Shown here in pieces: positions 36,331 through 47,650 of a DNA stretch of 64,000 bases. The stretch lies in contig OY829657.1 of assembly GCA_963691815.1 (NCBI GenBank), positions 25,098,928 to 25,162,927 of the forward strand, written 5' to 3'. The notes beneath the pieces were generated by a model, which saw nothing but the letters and a program-made list of their open reading frames with translations, had not been told where the DNA came from and ran no database searches. Every line of letters begins with the position of its first letter. The stretch's first letter is position 1. A program made the position numbers and the translations under genes. Source of the stretch: Echiichthys vipera. Its lineage: Eukaryota > Chordata > Actinopteri > Perciformes > Trachinidae.

Positions 36331-37685
36331 ATCATGCCCATCTCATTGGAAATACACACTCAACCAATGCAGAACAGGTCAAAGGTCAGAGCACCCTGAC
36401 AATAGAAACACAGAAATCATAATTTGGATGTTAATGAGCAGTCGACGTCTCGAGTGTCGATCGTCACTTGAGATGAAGTGAACGTTAACTGGAGGCTTTG
36501 GAGTGTAAATGGACATTTGTTATGCAGTTTAATCTCTCGCTGGTCTCCATGACGCCGCTGAGTTTCCTCCTGCCGAGCCTGTCAGAACATTTCAGCCTTG
36601 ACAGCCTGACAGTCGGTTTGAGGGAGGAAACACACACACAATCGCAATCCACATGACTACATTTATCACTGCAGGGGTCTCAGTAAATGTATGTGTGTGT
36701 TTAAGAGAGACTGTGCAATGAGAGGGGGTACGAGTAAATGTGTGTGTGTGTTTGACAGCTTACGACATTGATCAGAAGATAAACCCGCAGCCTTTCTGCT
36801 CCATTGTGGCAAGTAATGGTTATGGGAGCATCAAAGCACACACAGTTCTGCTCATAGCCAAACTGATGTATCGGCGATGTTCCTGTGACTAAACTCAACA
36901 AAGGCGCTGGGGATGAAATCTTTATCACGCTGACGGTCTTCAACTTTTTTTTTTTTTTTTTTCCTGTCTGTGATCTGCATTTGGATTACTGAGTTTTCAT
37001 CTTTGTCAGTTTGAGAGAAAAAAAAAGTGTGGCAGCTTTTTCTTTCAAAAATGATTGATAGCAGCAAATCAAAACTAATACTGGTGCTTTTTTCAAGGAC
37101 AGGAGGGAACTTGAAGTCCTCCGTGGACACGATGATAATATTTTTGAAGGCTGGATTCTAATAATTTAGAGACGCTGAATGATACGTGCCAAAGGAGGGT
37201 TTTCTCTTTTCTCTTTTTTTTTCTCGCTCCCAGATGGCTCCCGAGAGTTTTGAAGTAATCTTCAGATAAACATTTTCCTCCTCGGGGGATTTACTGGAAG
37301 ATTGAAGATCAAATGCTGCAGCATGTTTCATCATGTAGACTTGTGTCAAAAACAGTCCCAAGTTCCAGTTCGGAGTCCTTACAGAAGTTCTGATCGGACC
37401 TTTCATGAAACAGATTATTACGTCAATTGCATATTCAGACTTGATGTTTGGCGTCTATACTCTGACCTTGTCACTCCCTGTAAGGGAAACTCAGCACGGC
37501 AAAGACTAGGGAGTGATGCCATTTACTCTGCCATCATCAGATGATAGTAACTTGTTGGGGTAGTTTTTCAGTTTGTAACCTACAATAGATGACAAGCCCC
37601 CAGTTTGAAGAAACAGTCAGGAGACCCAGAAGCTATAAACAGAATTTTAGCAATGTAGTCTCATCAACAAGCTTTTCGAAGGAGG
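36331..37685. other. single-copy-looking spacer
   Basis: T-run at 36,943-36,962. No gene supported; a possible tiny exon at 37,234-37,254 is discussed under findings. Confidence 0.4.
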
Positions 37686-37689
37686 ATGG

Positions 37690-37890
37690 TAAGGTATCAA
37701 AACGACTTGGTAAGGATGAGAAAAAAGTTCAGCTTAGTATTACCAGGACATGAACACCAGTCCTCCAGGTGAAAGTCTTGTGCTTCCTACGCAGAGATCA
37801 GCGGAATACACACGAATAGTTCTTAATATATACAAATTCTTGTGCACTACTTTTCATACGTTATTCTACAAACCTGTTGATAAGGATACG
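37690..37890 (+). mobile_element. dispersed family A fragment
   Basis: CAAAACGACTTGGTAAGGAT, CCAGGACATGAACACCAG and TCCTCCAGGTGAAAGTC are the family A centre, in the order seen at 60.9 kb. ACCTGTTGATAAGGATACG (37,871-37,889) resembles an element end. Confidence 0.6.
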
Positions 37891-38371
37891 TTGCTAAAAT
37901 TTGGTTTAGATGCGACCCCCCGTCCAATTCATGTTTATTCAGAGCATCAAGTTTGCATGTAAACAGCAAATTGCCTCAGGTGTCACATAAATCACACCTG
38001 TGCACACGTTAAACAACAATTTTAACCACCATTCAAAATCAATGTTCAAGGTATATTAAACTGCAGGTAACCATAGCAACAGTACTGATGATTCAGGCTC
38101 TGTCAGCAGTTAACTGACTGGTGAAACTAACCTAACCATGCTGTTAAATCCACTTTAAATATATTTATTCATGTGTATATGTACACACTGAACACAATGC
38201 CTCCTCTTACATGTATATACTTATAATCGCTTACATAAATCTTCATGTTTTACACAAATGCACACAAACACACACACACACATTTCCTTTAGTGGTGTTC
38301 AGTCAGTCATTTGTGAGAGTGGGGCTCTGCTTGGTAATAACTTCACTGAGGAAGAGTCCATCCACCCACAG
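37891..38371. other. spacer
   Basis: No gene recognised. Confidence 0.4.
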
Positions 38372-38381
38372 ACACACACAC

Positions 38382-38449
<68 letters not shown>
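38372..38449. repeat. (CA)n microsatellite
   Basis: CA repeats with one CG step. Confidence 0.98.
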
Positions 38450-38451
<2 letters not shown>

Positions 38452-38538
38452 AACTTCTCTGCTCGCAGCCACAAAGCAGCCGTGACAGAAATTGGGCAGC
38501 AGGTTAATAACTATTGCCCATCCTCACAGTGCCCAGGG

Positions 38539-38657
<119 letters not shown>

Positions 38658-38806
38658 ACTGGAGTCACAGCCACAGACAGCATGTCCAGGCCCTGCAGAT
38701 GATAAAGTGTTAGGTCTTGGTATTGAGTCAGTGTGTGTCAAGGATGTCCAGCTCTGCTCTATTTCCTCTGTGTGCTATTAGATTAAGAAACTGCAACACA
38801 CCCCCC

Positions 38807-38932
<126 letters not shown>

Positions 38933-39009
38933 CTGCAACTACATTCCTGGTTTTCTCGTTGGCTCCACCATCTTTCCACCTCTTAACATTCATAATACTT
39001 CAGAATTTT

Positions 39010-39480
39010 AAGGAAGACATGAATATATCCTCCAATGAAACTGAAGGGTCATCACAGAGGTCAATATGTTGAAAAAACAGAGACACTCAATGAACACAAA
39101 AGGACACAAAAAAACTACAGTGAAACATAAAAAAATCTCAAATCAGAAGCTAAACACCGACGAAGACACACAGAATGACTGAAAATAGACTCAAATCTAT
39201 CAAAAACATACACAGACCAACTACAAACAACTCAAAATGACTCCAAAAAAATGCAAAATGAGTAAAAGTAGATGGAAAATTACAAAAAATTGAGACAAAA
39301 CAACAACAAAAAATAGATGCGAAACAACCAAGTGGTTTTGATGCCTAAACGTAACTGTCACAATCCACTTTTGGTCTGAACTTCCTGATGAAAATACAGT
39401 ATGTTGATTGGCACTACTTCCATATTGTGGGGCCAATTCTTGCTGTTAAGTTGTGACGTAACGGCAGGCGATCGTTAGAC
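39010..39480 (-). mobile_element. family B followed by family A-like sequence, minus orientation
   Basis: A-rich, reversed family B motifs (ATGCAAAATGAG; GATGCGAAACAACC) run to about 39,328 and pass directly into CCAAGTGGTTTTGATGCC and TAAACGTAACTGTC of family A. The junction supports a composite A plus B repeat. Confidence 0.55.
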
Positions 39481-40135
39481 CTGGGCATTGGAGGCTATAG
39501 CCCCGGACCTCTGTGCTGTCAGTTAAAAAACAACAACAAACATAATAATGATGAAAATAGCCCCGTACAGTAGACTTTTATGTGGTTGCTTTAGCAGCAG
39601 CAGTGAAAACCACACTGACCAGTGATCATTTAAAAATAAAACTTAAAAGCAGACTTAGTGTAATTCCGGCACAAAATCATCCTATGGTCGCCTGAATTAC
39701 ACTTAAACATAGGCCTTGACCTCCTCACAAGGCCTGCCCCGACAGGAGTCACACATGACATTGGTCTTTTCTTTCCTTTTCAAACTACGTCACAACTGCA
39801 TGTTCATTAGCCCGATTTTCACATTTTTTGGGGGGCATCATGTGAGGGTCCCGGTAGTTGCACTTCCACCATATGGCCACTATGTCATAGTTTCCCGGAG
39901 CACTTCCTGGGGGTCTGGACCTGCTGTTAAAATGGTATTTGTCTTTCTGTTTAAGGGGAAAACTTACAAAGCATAACCTAACTGTGCTTATGTGGATTTA
40001 AAGGACTTTGGTCAAGAAGAAATACCCTGAAGACACTCAGACACAGTTCTGTGAGAAGGAAGAGAAACCCAGAGGGAATTAGATTCACTTTGTCTCCACA
40101 TTTGAACGTGGAGGTTTTTATTTGGCCTCTTTCTA

Positions 40136-40137
<2 letters not shown>
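39481..40137. other. spacer
   Basis: No gene recognised. Confidence 0.4.
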
Positions 40138-40208
<71 letters not shown>

Positions 40209-40212
40209 GTGG

Positions 40213-40273
<61 letters not shown>
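40138..40273. repeat. (GT)n microsatellite, about 136 bp, followed by G16
   Basis: GT repeats with a TTG and a GGT interruption. A run of 16 G lies further on at 40,390-40,405. Confidence 0.98.
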
Positions 40274-40275
<2 letters not shown>

Positions 40276-40429
40276 GGCATTCTGCACACAGAGAGACAAA
40301 TTGTAAATGTAGTGTGAGAGAAAGGGAAGAGGAGAGATGGACTGAGTCTGGGAGAGGGCTGGAAAGAGGGGGAAATTGTGTGTGTGTGTGGGGGGGGGGG
40401 GGGGGCGATAGAAGGGGAAGATAAACGGC

Positions 40430-40560
40430 TCTTCTTTGATGGTGTGAGGCATCGATTGAAACAGCGAATAAAGGCCGGCTTTCATTGGCCAATGGGCTGT
40501 TAGTGACACTGGGGGAACGAGCCAAGCTGATTGGCCCGCAGCCTGAGAACACTTCCTGGG
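40430..40560. promoter_or_regulatory. candidate CCAAT-rich regulatory segment
   Basis: ATTGGCCAAT (40,484-40,493) is a perfect palindrome of two overlapping CCAAT boxes. A third CCAAT in the same sense as the first half (TGATTGGCCCG) lies at about 40,528-40,538. The segment is repeat-free between a GT/G-run cluster and the pyrimidine block. Function is inferred from motifs. Confidence 0.3.
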
Positions 40561-40569
40561 CCAGTAAAC

Positions 40570-43500
40570 TGCACGCTCTGTCACCCTTCTATTCTTCCCT
40601 TCATCCTTCTCTCCCTTCCTCTCTTTCACTCATTGTCTCTCTTGTTTAATTACTCTTCCGCTCTCTCTCACTTTGTCTCTATTTCTCTCTCTCTCTTTTT
40701 TTTACTATCTCTCGCCCTCTCTGCTCCCTCTCAGTCCTGCTCTCTCTCCCTGTTTCCTTACCCGCCCTTCCTGTCTCCTCACCCCTCTCTCCACCCTTCT
40801 CTCCCCGTCTCCTCCCCTTTCTCCCTGTCTCATCTCTCCCTGTTTCCTCACCCCTCTCTCCCACTCTCCATGTCTCCACCCCTCTATTCCTGTCTCCTCA
40901 CCCCTCTCTCCCACTCTCCTTTTCTCTACCCCTCTATTCCTGTCTCCTCACCCCTCTCCCCCACTCTCCATATCTCCACCCCTCTATTCCTGTCTCCTCA
41001 CCTCTCTTTCCCACTCTCCATGTTTCCACCCCTCTATGCCTGTCTCCTCACCCCTCTCTCCCACTCTCCATGTTTCCACCCCTCTATTCCTGACTCCTCA
41101 CCCCTCTCTCCAACTCTCCATGTTTCCAACCCTCTATTCCTGTCTCCTCAACCCTCTCTCCAACTCTCCCAGTCTTCTCACCCGTCTCTCCCAATCTCCA
41201 TGTTTCCACCCCTCTATTCCTGTCTCCTCACGCCTCTCTCCCACTCTCCATGTCTCCACCCCTCTATTCCTGTCTCCTCACCCCTCTCTCCCACTCTCCT
41301 TTTCTCCACCCCTCTATTCCTGTCTCCTCACCCCTCTCCCCCACACTCCATATCTCCACCCCTCTATTCCTGTCTCCTCACCCCTCTTTCCCACTCTCCA
41401 TGTTTCCACCCCTCTATGCCTGTCTCCTCACCCCTCTCTCCCACTCTCCATGTTTCCACCCCTCTATGCCTGTCTCCTCACCCCTCTCTCCCACTCTCCA
41501 TGTTTCCACCCCTCTATTCCTGTCTCCTCACCCCTCTCTCCAACTCTCCCAGTCTTCTCACCCGTCTCTCCCAATCTCCTTTTCTCCACCCCTCTATTCC
41601 TGTCTCCTCACCCCTCTCACCCACTCTCCATATCTCCACCCCTCTATTCCTGTCTCCTCACCCCTCTTTCCCACTCTCCATGTTTCCACCCCTCTATGCC
41701 TGTCTCCTCACCCCTCTCTCCCACTCTCCATGTTTCCACCCCTCTATTCCTGTCTCCTCACCCCTCTCTCCAACTCTCCATGTTTCCAACCCTCTATTCC
41801 TGTCTCCTCAACCCTCTCTCCAACTCTCCCAGTCTTCTCACCCGTCTCTCCCAATCTCCATGTTTCCACCCCTCTATTCCTGTCTCCTCACGCCTCTCTC
41901 CCACTCTCCATGTCTCCACCCCTCTATTCCTGTCTCCTCACCCCTCTCTCCCACTCTCCTTTTCTCCACCCCTCTATTCCTGTCTCCTCACCCCTCTCCC
42001 CCACTCTCCATATCTCCACCCCTCTATTCCTGTCTCCTCACCCCTCTTTCCCACTCTCCATGTTTCCACCCCTCTATGCCTGTCTCCTCACCCCTCTCTC
42101 CCACTCTCCATGTTTCCACCCCTCTATGCCTGTCTCCTCACCCCTCTCTCCCACTCTCCATGTTTCCACCCCTCTATTCCTGTCTCCTCACCCCTCTCTC
42201 CAACTCTCCCAGTCTTCTCACCCGTCTCTCCAAATCTCCATGTCTCCTCACCCCTCTCTCCGACTCTCCATATCTCCACCCCTCTATTCCTGTCTCCTCA
42301 CCCCTCGTTCCCACTCTCCATGTTTCCACCCCTCTATGCCTGTCTCCTCACCCCTCTTTCCCACTCTCCATGTTTCCACCCCTCTATGCCTGTCTCCTCA
42401 CCCCTCTTTCCCACTCTCCATGTTTCCACCTCTCTATGCCTGTCTCCTCACCCCTCTCTCCCACTCTCCATGTTTCCACCCCTCTATTCCTGTCTCCTCA
42501 CCCCTCTCTCCATCTCTCCATGTTTCCAACCCTCTATTCCTGTCTCCTCACCCCTCTCTCCATCTCTCCATGTTTCCAACCCTCTATTCCTGTCTCCTCA
42601 CCCCTCTCTCCAACTCTCCCAGTCTTCTCACCCATCTCTCCCAATCTCCATGTTTCCACCCCTCTATTCCTGTCTCCTCACCCCTCTCTCCAACTCTCAC
42701 AGTCTTCTCACCCGTCTCTCCCAATATCCATGTCTCCTCACCCCTCTCTCCGACTCTCCATGTTTCCACCCCTGTATTCCTGTCTCCTCACCCCTCTCTC
42801 CTCGTTTCCACCCCTTTCTCCCTGTCTCCTCTATTCCTGTCTCCTCACCCCTCTCTCCCCGTTTCCTCACTCCTCTCTCCCAGTCTCCTCGCCCCTCTCT
42901 CCCTGTCTCCTTGCCCCTCTCTCCCTGTCTCCTCAGCCCCTCTCTCCCTTTCTCCTTCTGCCCCTTCCCCCTTCTCTCCCTAACTCCTCACCCCTCTCTC
43001 CCAGTTTCATCACCCCTCTCTCCCTGTCTCCCCACCCTCTGTCTTCCTTCTAACCTCCTCTACCTTTTCTCTCTTTCTTCCCCCCACCCTATTTCCTTCT
43101 CTCCTCCTTTCCTCTCATCTGTCCTCAAATGTCCTCTTTCTCCTTTCGTCTTCTCTCCTCACTTTATCCTGTCATCTTACTTTATATCTCCTATCCCATC
43201 TCCTTTTGCCCTTGTTTCCTCCTCTTCTCTTTCCTTCTTTCCTCTCCTTTGCTCCTCTCCTCTTCCCTCATATATCCTGCCCCTCTCCTTCTTAACTCCT
43301 TTCGTTTTCTCTCCCCCCTCATATTTCCTTCTCCCCTTTCCTTTTCTCTCCCTCCTTTCCCTCTTAACTTCCTTCAAACCTCTCTACTCTCTTTCTACTT
43401 TATAGACATCCCTTCTTTCTCAGCCATGTCCCTTTTCTCCTCCCGTCCTTCTCCTTCTCTATTCTCCTTCTTTTCTTTTACTCCCTCAACTTCCATCCTT

Positions 43501-43680
43501 CATTTCTTCTCCTCTTCCCTTCATCTCTACATTCATTTATCTCCCGTCTTCCTCTCCTCTCTCCTCTTTTTCATCTTTTTTCCTTTTCTCTCCTTGTTCA
43601 TTCTCCTCCCCCCTCATTTCCTCTCCTATCCCTCCCTCCTCCCCCCTCCTCTCTTTTCTTCTTCCTCACTCCACCAGAGA
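40570..43680 (+). repeat. 3.1-kb pyrimidine-rich block
   Basis: Almost purine-free plus strand. The centre (about 40,850-42,800) is the 50-bp minisatellite described separately. The flanks are irregular TCTCC/CTTTCC sequence. All three plus frames stay open for 577 to 910 codons because stop codons need two purines, and this is not evidence for a protein. Confidence 0.95.
40850..42800 (+). repeat. 50-bp minisatellite in 660-bp higher-order units
   Basis: Core unit: CCTCTATTCCTGTCTCCTCA, then CCCCTCTCTCCCACTCTCCA, then TGTTTCCACC. Variants use TATGCC, TTTTCTCCACC or TATCTCCACC. Some units carry a 30-bp insertion with CCCAGTCTTCTCACCCGTC. Bases 40,921-41,580 and 41,581-42,240 are tandem copies differing at about 7 of 660 positions by my count. 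Confidence 0.95.
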
Positions 43681-43739
43681 GTGAAAAGTGAAACGTAATC
43701 TCGTCGCGTAGCAGGAAAACATTTTCCCATGCAAAGTGT

Positions 43740-45660
43740 CTCAGAAGAGTGCACGATGGAGAGAGCTCCAGAACGAAGGGAAGAAACAGAGAAAGAGAGT
43801 CGCTGATGGAGGGAGGAGGAAGGAAAGAAGAAAAGAAAGAGAAGAGAAAATCATTTTGCTATGAAGTAGAAAGAGAGAGGGAGCGTCGCTCGGCTGCCTC
43901 AGAGATCGATTGCTTTGCGGAGCTCCTGACAGGTGTAATTGTAAGGGCGTCATCTGTTCTTGTTTGCACAAAATACACCCCCCCCCTTCTCTCTTTTCTT
44001 TTTTAGTTTTTTTTTTCTTTCTCAGAAGCCGCGACTGTAGAGACGTGGAGCGCGGCGTTGCCGTCACCGTTGCCTAATCTTCCCGCCATCATCCCATTCT
44101 TGCGCTTGCCACCGGACAAATCCCCTGTTATTTGAACAGATGGTCGGAAATCCATTCTGGTGATAAGTTGCCTCTAGTTAGCATTTAGATTACCTGCAAA
44201 AATGGAACAATTTACTACTCTGCCTCCCAGCATAACTTCCTCCCCTCCTCCTTTACTTCCTTCGTTTTCGTCACCCCCGCACCCCTCTACACCTGCCACC
44301 TTTGGGTGCCCCCCTCCCTTCAGCTTCCTGTCATCTTTTGTACTCGCTTTGAATCATTTTGTGACGAATTACAGTGAACTTTGACGAGTATGTTAAAGAC
44401 TCACAGGAGGGAGGGAGGGAGGGGTTCAGAATGGAGGGAGGGGATGATAGAAAGAGGAAAGGAATCAGGAAGGAGAGAACGGAGAATAAAGAGGGGCAGA
44501 AAGAGAGGGAGGGTAAAAATGAGGAAGGAAGGATCGAGAGGGAAAGAGGGCTTTAGGCAACAGGAAGAGAGGAGAAGGGGGTGAATGGATGGAGGGATCT
44601 CATAGGTAAAGGTGAATGAAGGGAAGGAGGAGGCAAAAGAAATGAGATAAAGGAGAAGAAGGGATAAAAGAGACAAGAGTGAGAGGAGGACGAGAAGAGG
44701 AAATGAGGAAACAGGAAGAGAGGGAGGCAGGGAGACGGAGAGGAGACAACAGGAAGTAAGAGGAGGGGGGGGTGGAAGTAAGGATGAGAAAATGAAATGA
44801 AATGAAGAAGAGGGAGGAAAGGAGATCTGATAAAGGTGCAGAGGAAATGGAGGAAGAAAAGGATGAGGTAGGCGAAAGTAGGGAGGAAAAAGATGAGTGA
44901 AACAAAGAGGGAGGAAAGGAATCAGGAAAGAGGGAACGGAGAATAAGGAGGGGCAGGAAGAGATGGAGGGAGGGAGAGGAGGAAGGAAGGGAAGACGGAG
45001 AGGAAAAGAGGGTTTTAGGCAACGGAAAGAGAGAGGAAGAGGGAATGGCCGGAAGGAAGGATGAGGAAATGAAAGGAAATGAAGAGGGGGAGATCAGACA
45101 GGTAGAGGTGGGAAGGACACGAGGGAAAAGAAATGAGAGAAAGAGGGAAAGAAGGGAGGAAAAAGAGACAAATGGGTTAAAGAGTGAGAGGAGGACGAGA
45201 AGAGCTAATGAGGAAACAGGAAGAGAAAGAAAAGCGGAAGGTAGGGCCAGAAAGAAAGAAAGAGAGAAAGAGAGGGAGGGAAGGACGGAGGGGAAAAAAG
45301 CGTTTGAGGCAACAGGAAGAGAGAGGAGGATGAGATGGATGAGAGGAAGGTAGGTAAAGGTGGAGAGGGTATGAAGGATGTAAAGGAAGAGGGAGGCAAA
45401 AGAAATGAGTGTGAGGACGAAGGGGGAGAGAAGAAGAAAGACCAAAAAGACACACGGAGAGGAAAAGAGAGCTTTTAGAAGAAAGGGATGGATGTAAATA
45501 AAAGGAAATAAAGAGGAGGGAACAGGATGTGATCACCTGGTCAGGTGAAGAGGAAATAAAAGGAAGACGTACAGATAGGATGACAAGAAGGAAGAGGGGG
45601 AGGAAATAGAAAAAGGAAGTGAAAAGAGAGGTTAATTCTAAGGAGATGGGTGAGAAAAGA
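43740..45660 (+). repeat. 1.9-kb purine-rich block
   Basis: GGAGGAAAGAGAG-type sequence on the plus strand, interrupted by a normal-composition island at 43,880-44,390. From 44,400 to 45,450 it holds diverged duplicated segments of roughly 475-505 bp spacing: AACGGAGAATAAAGAGGGGC near 44,478 with AACGGAGAATAAGGAGGGGC near 44,936, and GAGAGGAGGACGAGAAGAG near 44,680 with the same string near 45,186. Long minus-strand frames here are composition artefacts. Confidence 0.9.
43880..44180. promoter_or_regulatory. candidate conserved island inside the purine block
   Basis: Balanced, CpG-containing sequence (GAGATCGATTGCTTTGCGG, CTGACAGGTGTAATTG, GAGCGCGGCGTTGCCGTC) inside low-complexity DNA. Retention of complex sequence here suggests constraint, but this is inference. 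Confidence 0.25.
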
Positions 45661-46219
45661 AGAGGTCACTTTTCTACTAATTATTTCTGTAATTTAGCTC
45701 CTTTTCCTCATGTTTTCCTCCCTCCCTCCCTCTCTTCCACCAGGAATCATTTACAGGACGTGTTCCACACTGATATACTGTCTGAGAGTGTCACAGATCC
45801 AGGTGTGAGGCTGAATATGACAGATAGCTGCGTGTGTGTGTGGGTGTGGGTGTGTGGGTGTGTGTGTGTTGGCGCTCCTTCCTCACTCGCTCCTCTTCTT
45901 CTTCTTCTTCTCTGGTATAAATTATGTGTCACTCGTGCTCCCAGAGCTGTGATGAGCGTCTGATTTGCATAATCCAGTTAGAGGAGTCAAATGGCGCTGT
46001 CTGATAGCAGATTTGGCATGCTAGCCTCGACGCTAGCTTCATTAGCATGGACCATTACAGCCTAGATTTAGCCTGACACGAACACACACACACATCTGGC
46101 TGTGTGTGTATTTGCATAGCGTTGTGTGTGTTTTCAGCTACATTTATACGTTTTGATACTGGTGTGTGTGTGTGTGTGTAATGGATTTTAAATGCTAGTA
46201 CAACCACCTCCTGCATGTT

Positions 46220-46223
<4 letters not shown>
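45661..46223. other. mostly unique segment with exon-like and octamer signals
   Basis: Contains an exon-like segment (45,744-45,802), a GT-rich tract with GGGTGTGGG (45,834-45,870) and TGATTTGCATAATCC with a POU octamer (45,963-45,970). Each is treated under findings. Confidence 0.35.

Positions 46224-46258
<35 letters not shown>
46224..46258. repeat. (GT)n microsatellite
   Basis: Pure GT. Shorter GT tracts lie at 46,160-46,179 and 46,378-46,404. Confidence 0.95.
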
Positions 46259-46259
<1 letters not shown>

Positions 46260-46849
46260 CAGTCTTTCCACTCAGATATTTATATATTGATTGAAATTAA
46301 ATTGGCTAAATGTGTTTTACTGTACGTTTTCCTCAGTGGACCTGTTGGGGATCTGTGTTTATGTCTGTTTGTGTTTGTCTGTGTGTGTGTTTGTGTGTGC
46401 GCGTGTGCGTGCAGTACATACGTACACACGCTTTACATAAGCTCTTTAGCTAAACTGAAATCTCACTTCATGCCGTGTTTAGTTGTTGCTGGTGGCGAAG
46501 CCCGAGGACGATCGATCAGCCCAACACTTTAGCGCAGAGTGAGAGATCTCAACCCCCGCTGTCCAGATTAGATTCGTTGTCAGCTGCGTCTTCCAAATAG
46601 TGCGCTCTGATGTTCACTGGAAGAATAATGCACATTACATGCCAGTCTGAAATGCTCCAATCTCCTAACCCACCTATGCAACTTTTGATGAAAGTCCCTT
46701 TATTGGATCCTTGCAGGCTGTGCTCAAACGTACGATCTGTGATTCTTGTGTTATCCACCTATTTATTTCTGTACAAACGACGTCCGGAGCATAGAAGGAA
46801 ATCAGGTGATGTAGTATCAGAGCGCCAAAATCCACATAGGGAGGAGGGT

Positions 46850-47650
46850 GGATGTGTTGGATGGGTCCAAACACATAGGACTTTGACCTGGAGGACCGGT
46901 GTTCATGTCCTGGAAGAACTAAGACAAACCACCATCTTTATCTGATCTGAACCAAGTCCTTTAGGGACTAAACTTGACAGTCACCTTTAGAGACTAAACT
47001 TAACCACCACCTTTATGTGATCTGAACCAAGTCCTTTAGGGACTAAACTTAACAGTCACCTTTATCTGATCTGAACCAAGTCCTTTAGGGACTAAACTTA
47101 ACAGTCATCTTTATCTGATCTGAACCAAGTCCTTTAGGGACTAAACTTAACCGTCACCTTTAGAGACTAAACTTAACAGTCACCTTTAGGGACTAAACTG
47201 AACAGTCACCTTTAGAGACTAAACCTAACTGTCACCTTTAGTGACTAAACTTAACCGTCACCTTAAGAGACTAAACTTAACCGTCACCTTTAGTGACTAA
47301 ACTTAACCGTCACCTTTAGGGAATAAACTTAACCGTCACCTTTAGTGACTTAACTTAACCGTCACCTTTAGGGATTAAACTTAACCGTCACCTTTAGTGA
47401 CTAAACTTAACCGTCACCTTAAGAAACTAAACTTAACCGTCACCTTTAGTGACTAAACTTAACCGCCACCTTTAGTGTCTAAACTTAACAGTCACCTTTA
47501 GGGATTAAACTTAACAGTCACCTTTAGGGACTAAACTTAACCGTCACTTTTAGTGACTAAACTTAACCTCCACCTTTAGTGTCTAAACTTAACAGTCACC
47601 TTTAGGGATTAAACTTAACAGTCACCTTTAGGGACTAAACTTAACCGTAG
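46850..47650 (-). mobile_element. family A element expanded into minisatellite array 3, minus orientation
   Basis: Starts with reversed family A right-half sequence (GGATGGGTCCAAACACATAG, TTTGACCTGGAGGACCGG, GTTCATGTCCTGGAAGAAC). It then enters about 27 copies of the reversed 26-bp unit (CTAAACTTAACCGTCACC plus TTTAGGGA or TTTAGTGA). The proximal part (46,935-47,150) alternates with TATCTGATCTGAACCAAG, the compound variant also found at 865-1080. Same architecture as array 2, inverted. Confidence 0.9.

Noticed and set aside
40531..43405. Three overlapping plus-strand frames of 840, 910 and 577 codons
   Set aside because: All lie in the pyrimidine minisatellite. Stop codons need two purines, so all frames are open at once, and the peptides are the same S/P/L-rich repeat in different registers.
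44600..45536. Minus-strand frames of 281 and 119 codons
   Set aside because: They are the pyrimidine strand of the purine block: low-complexity S/L/F/P peptides without domain or start context.
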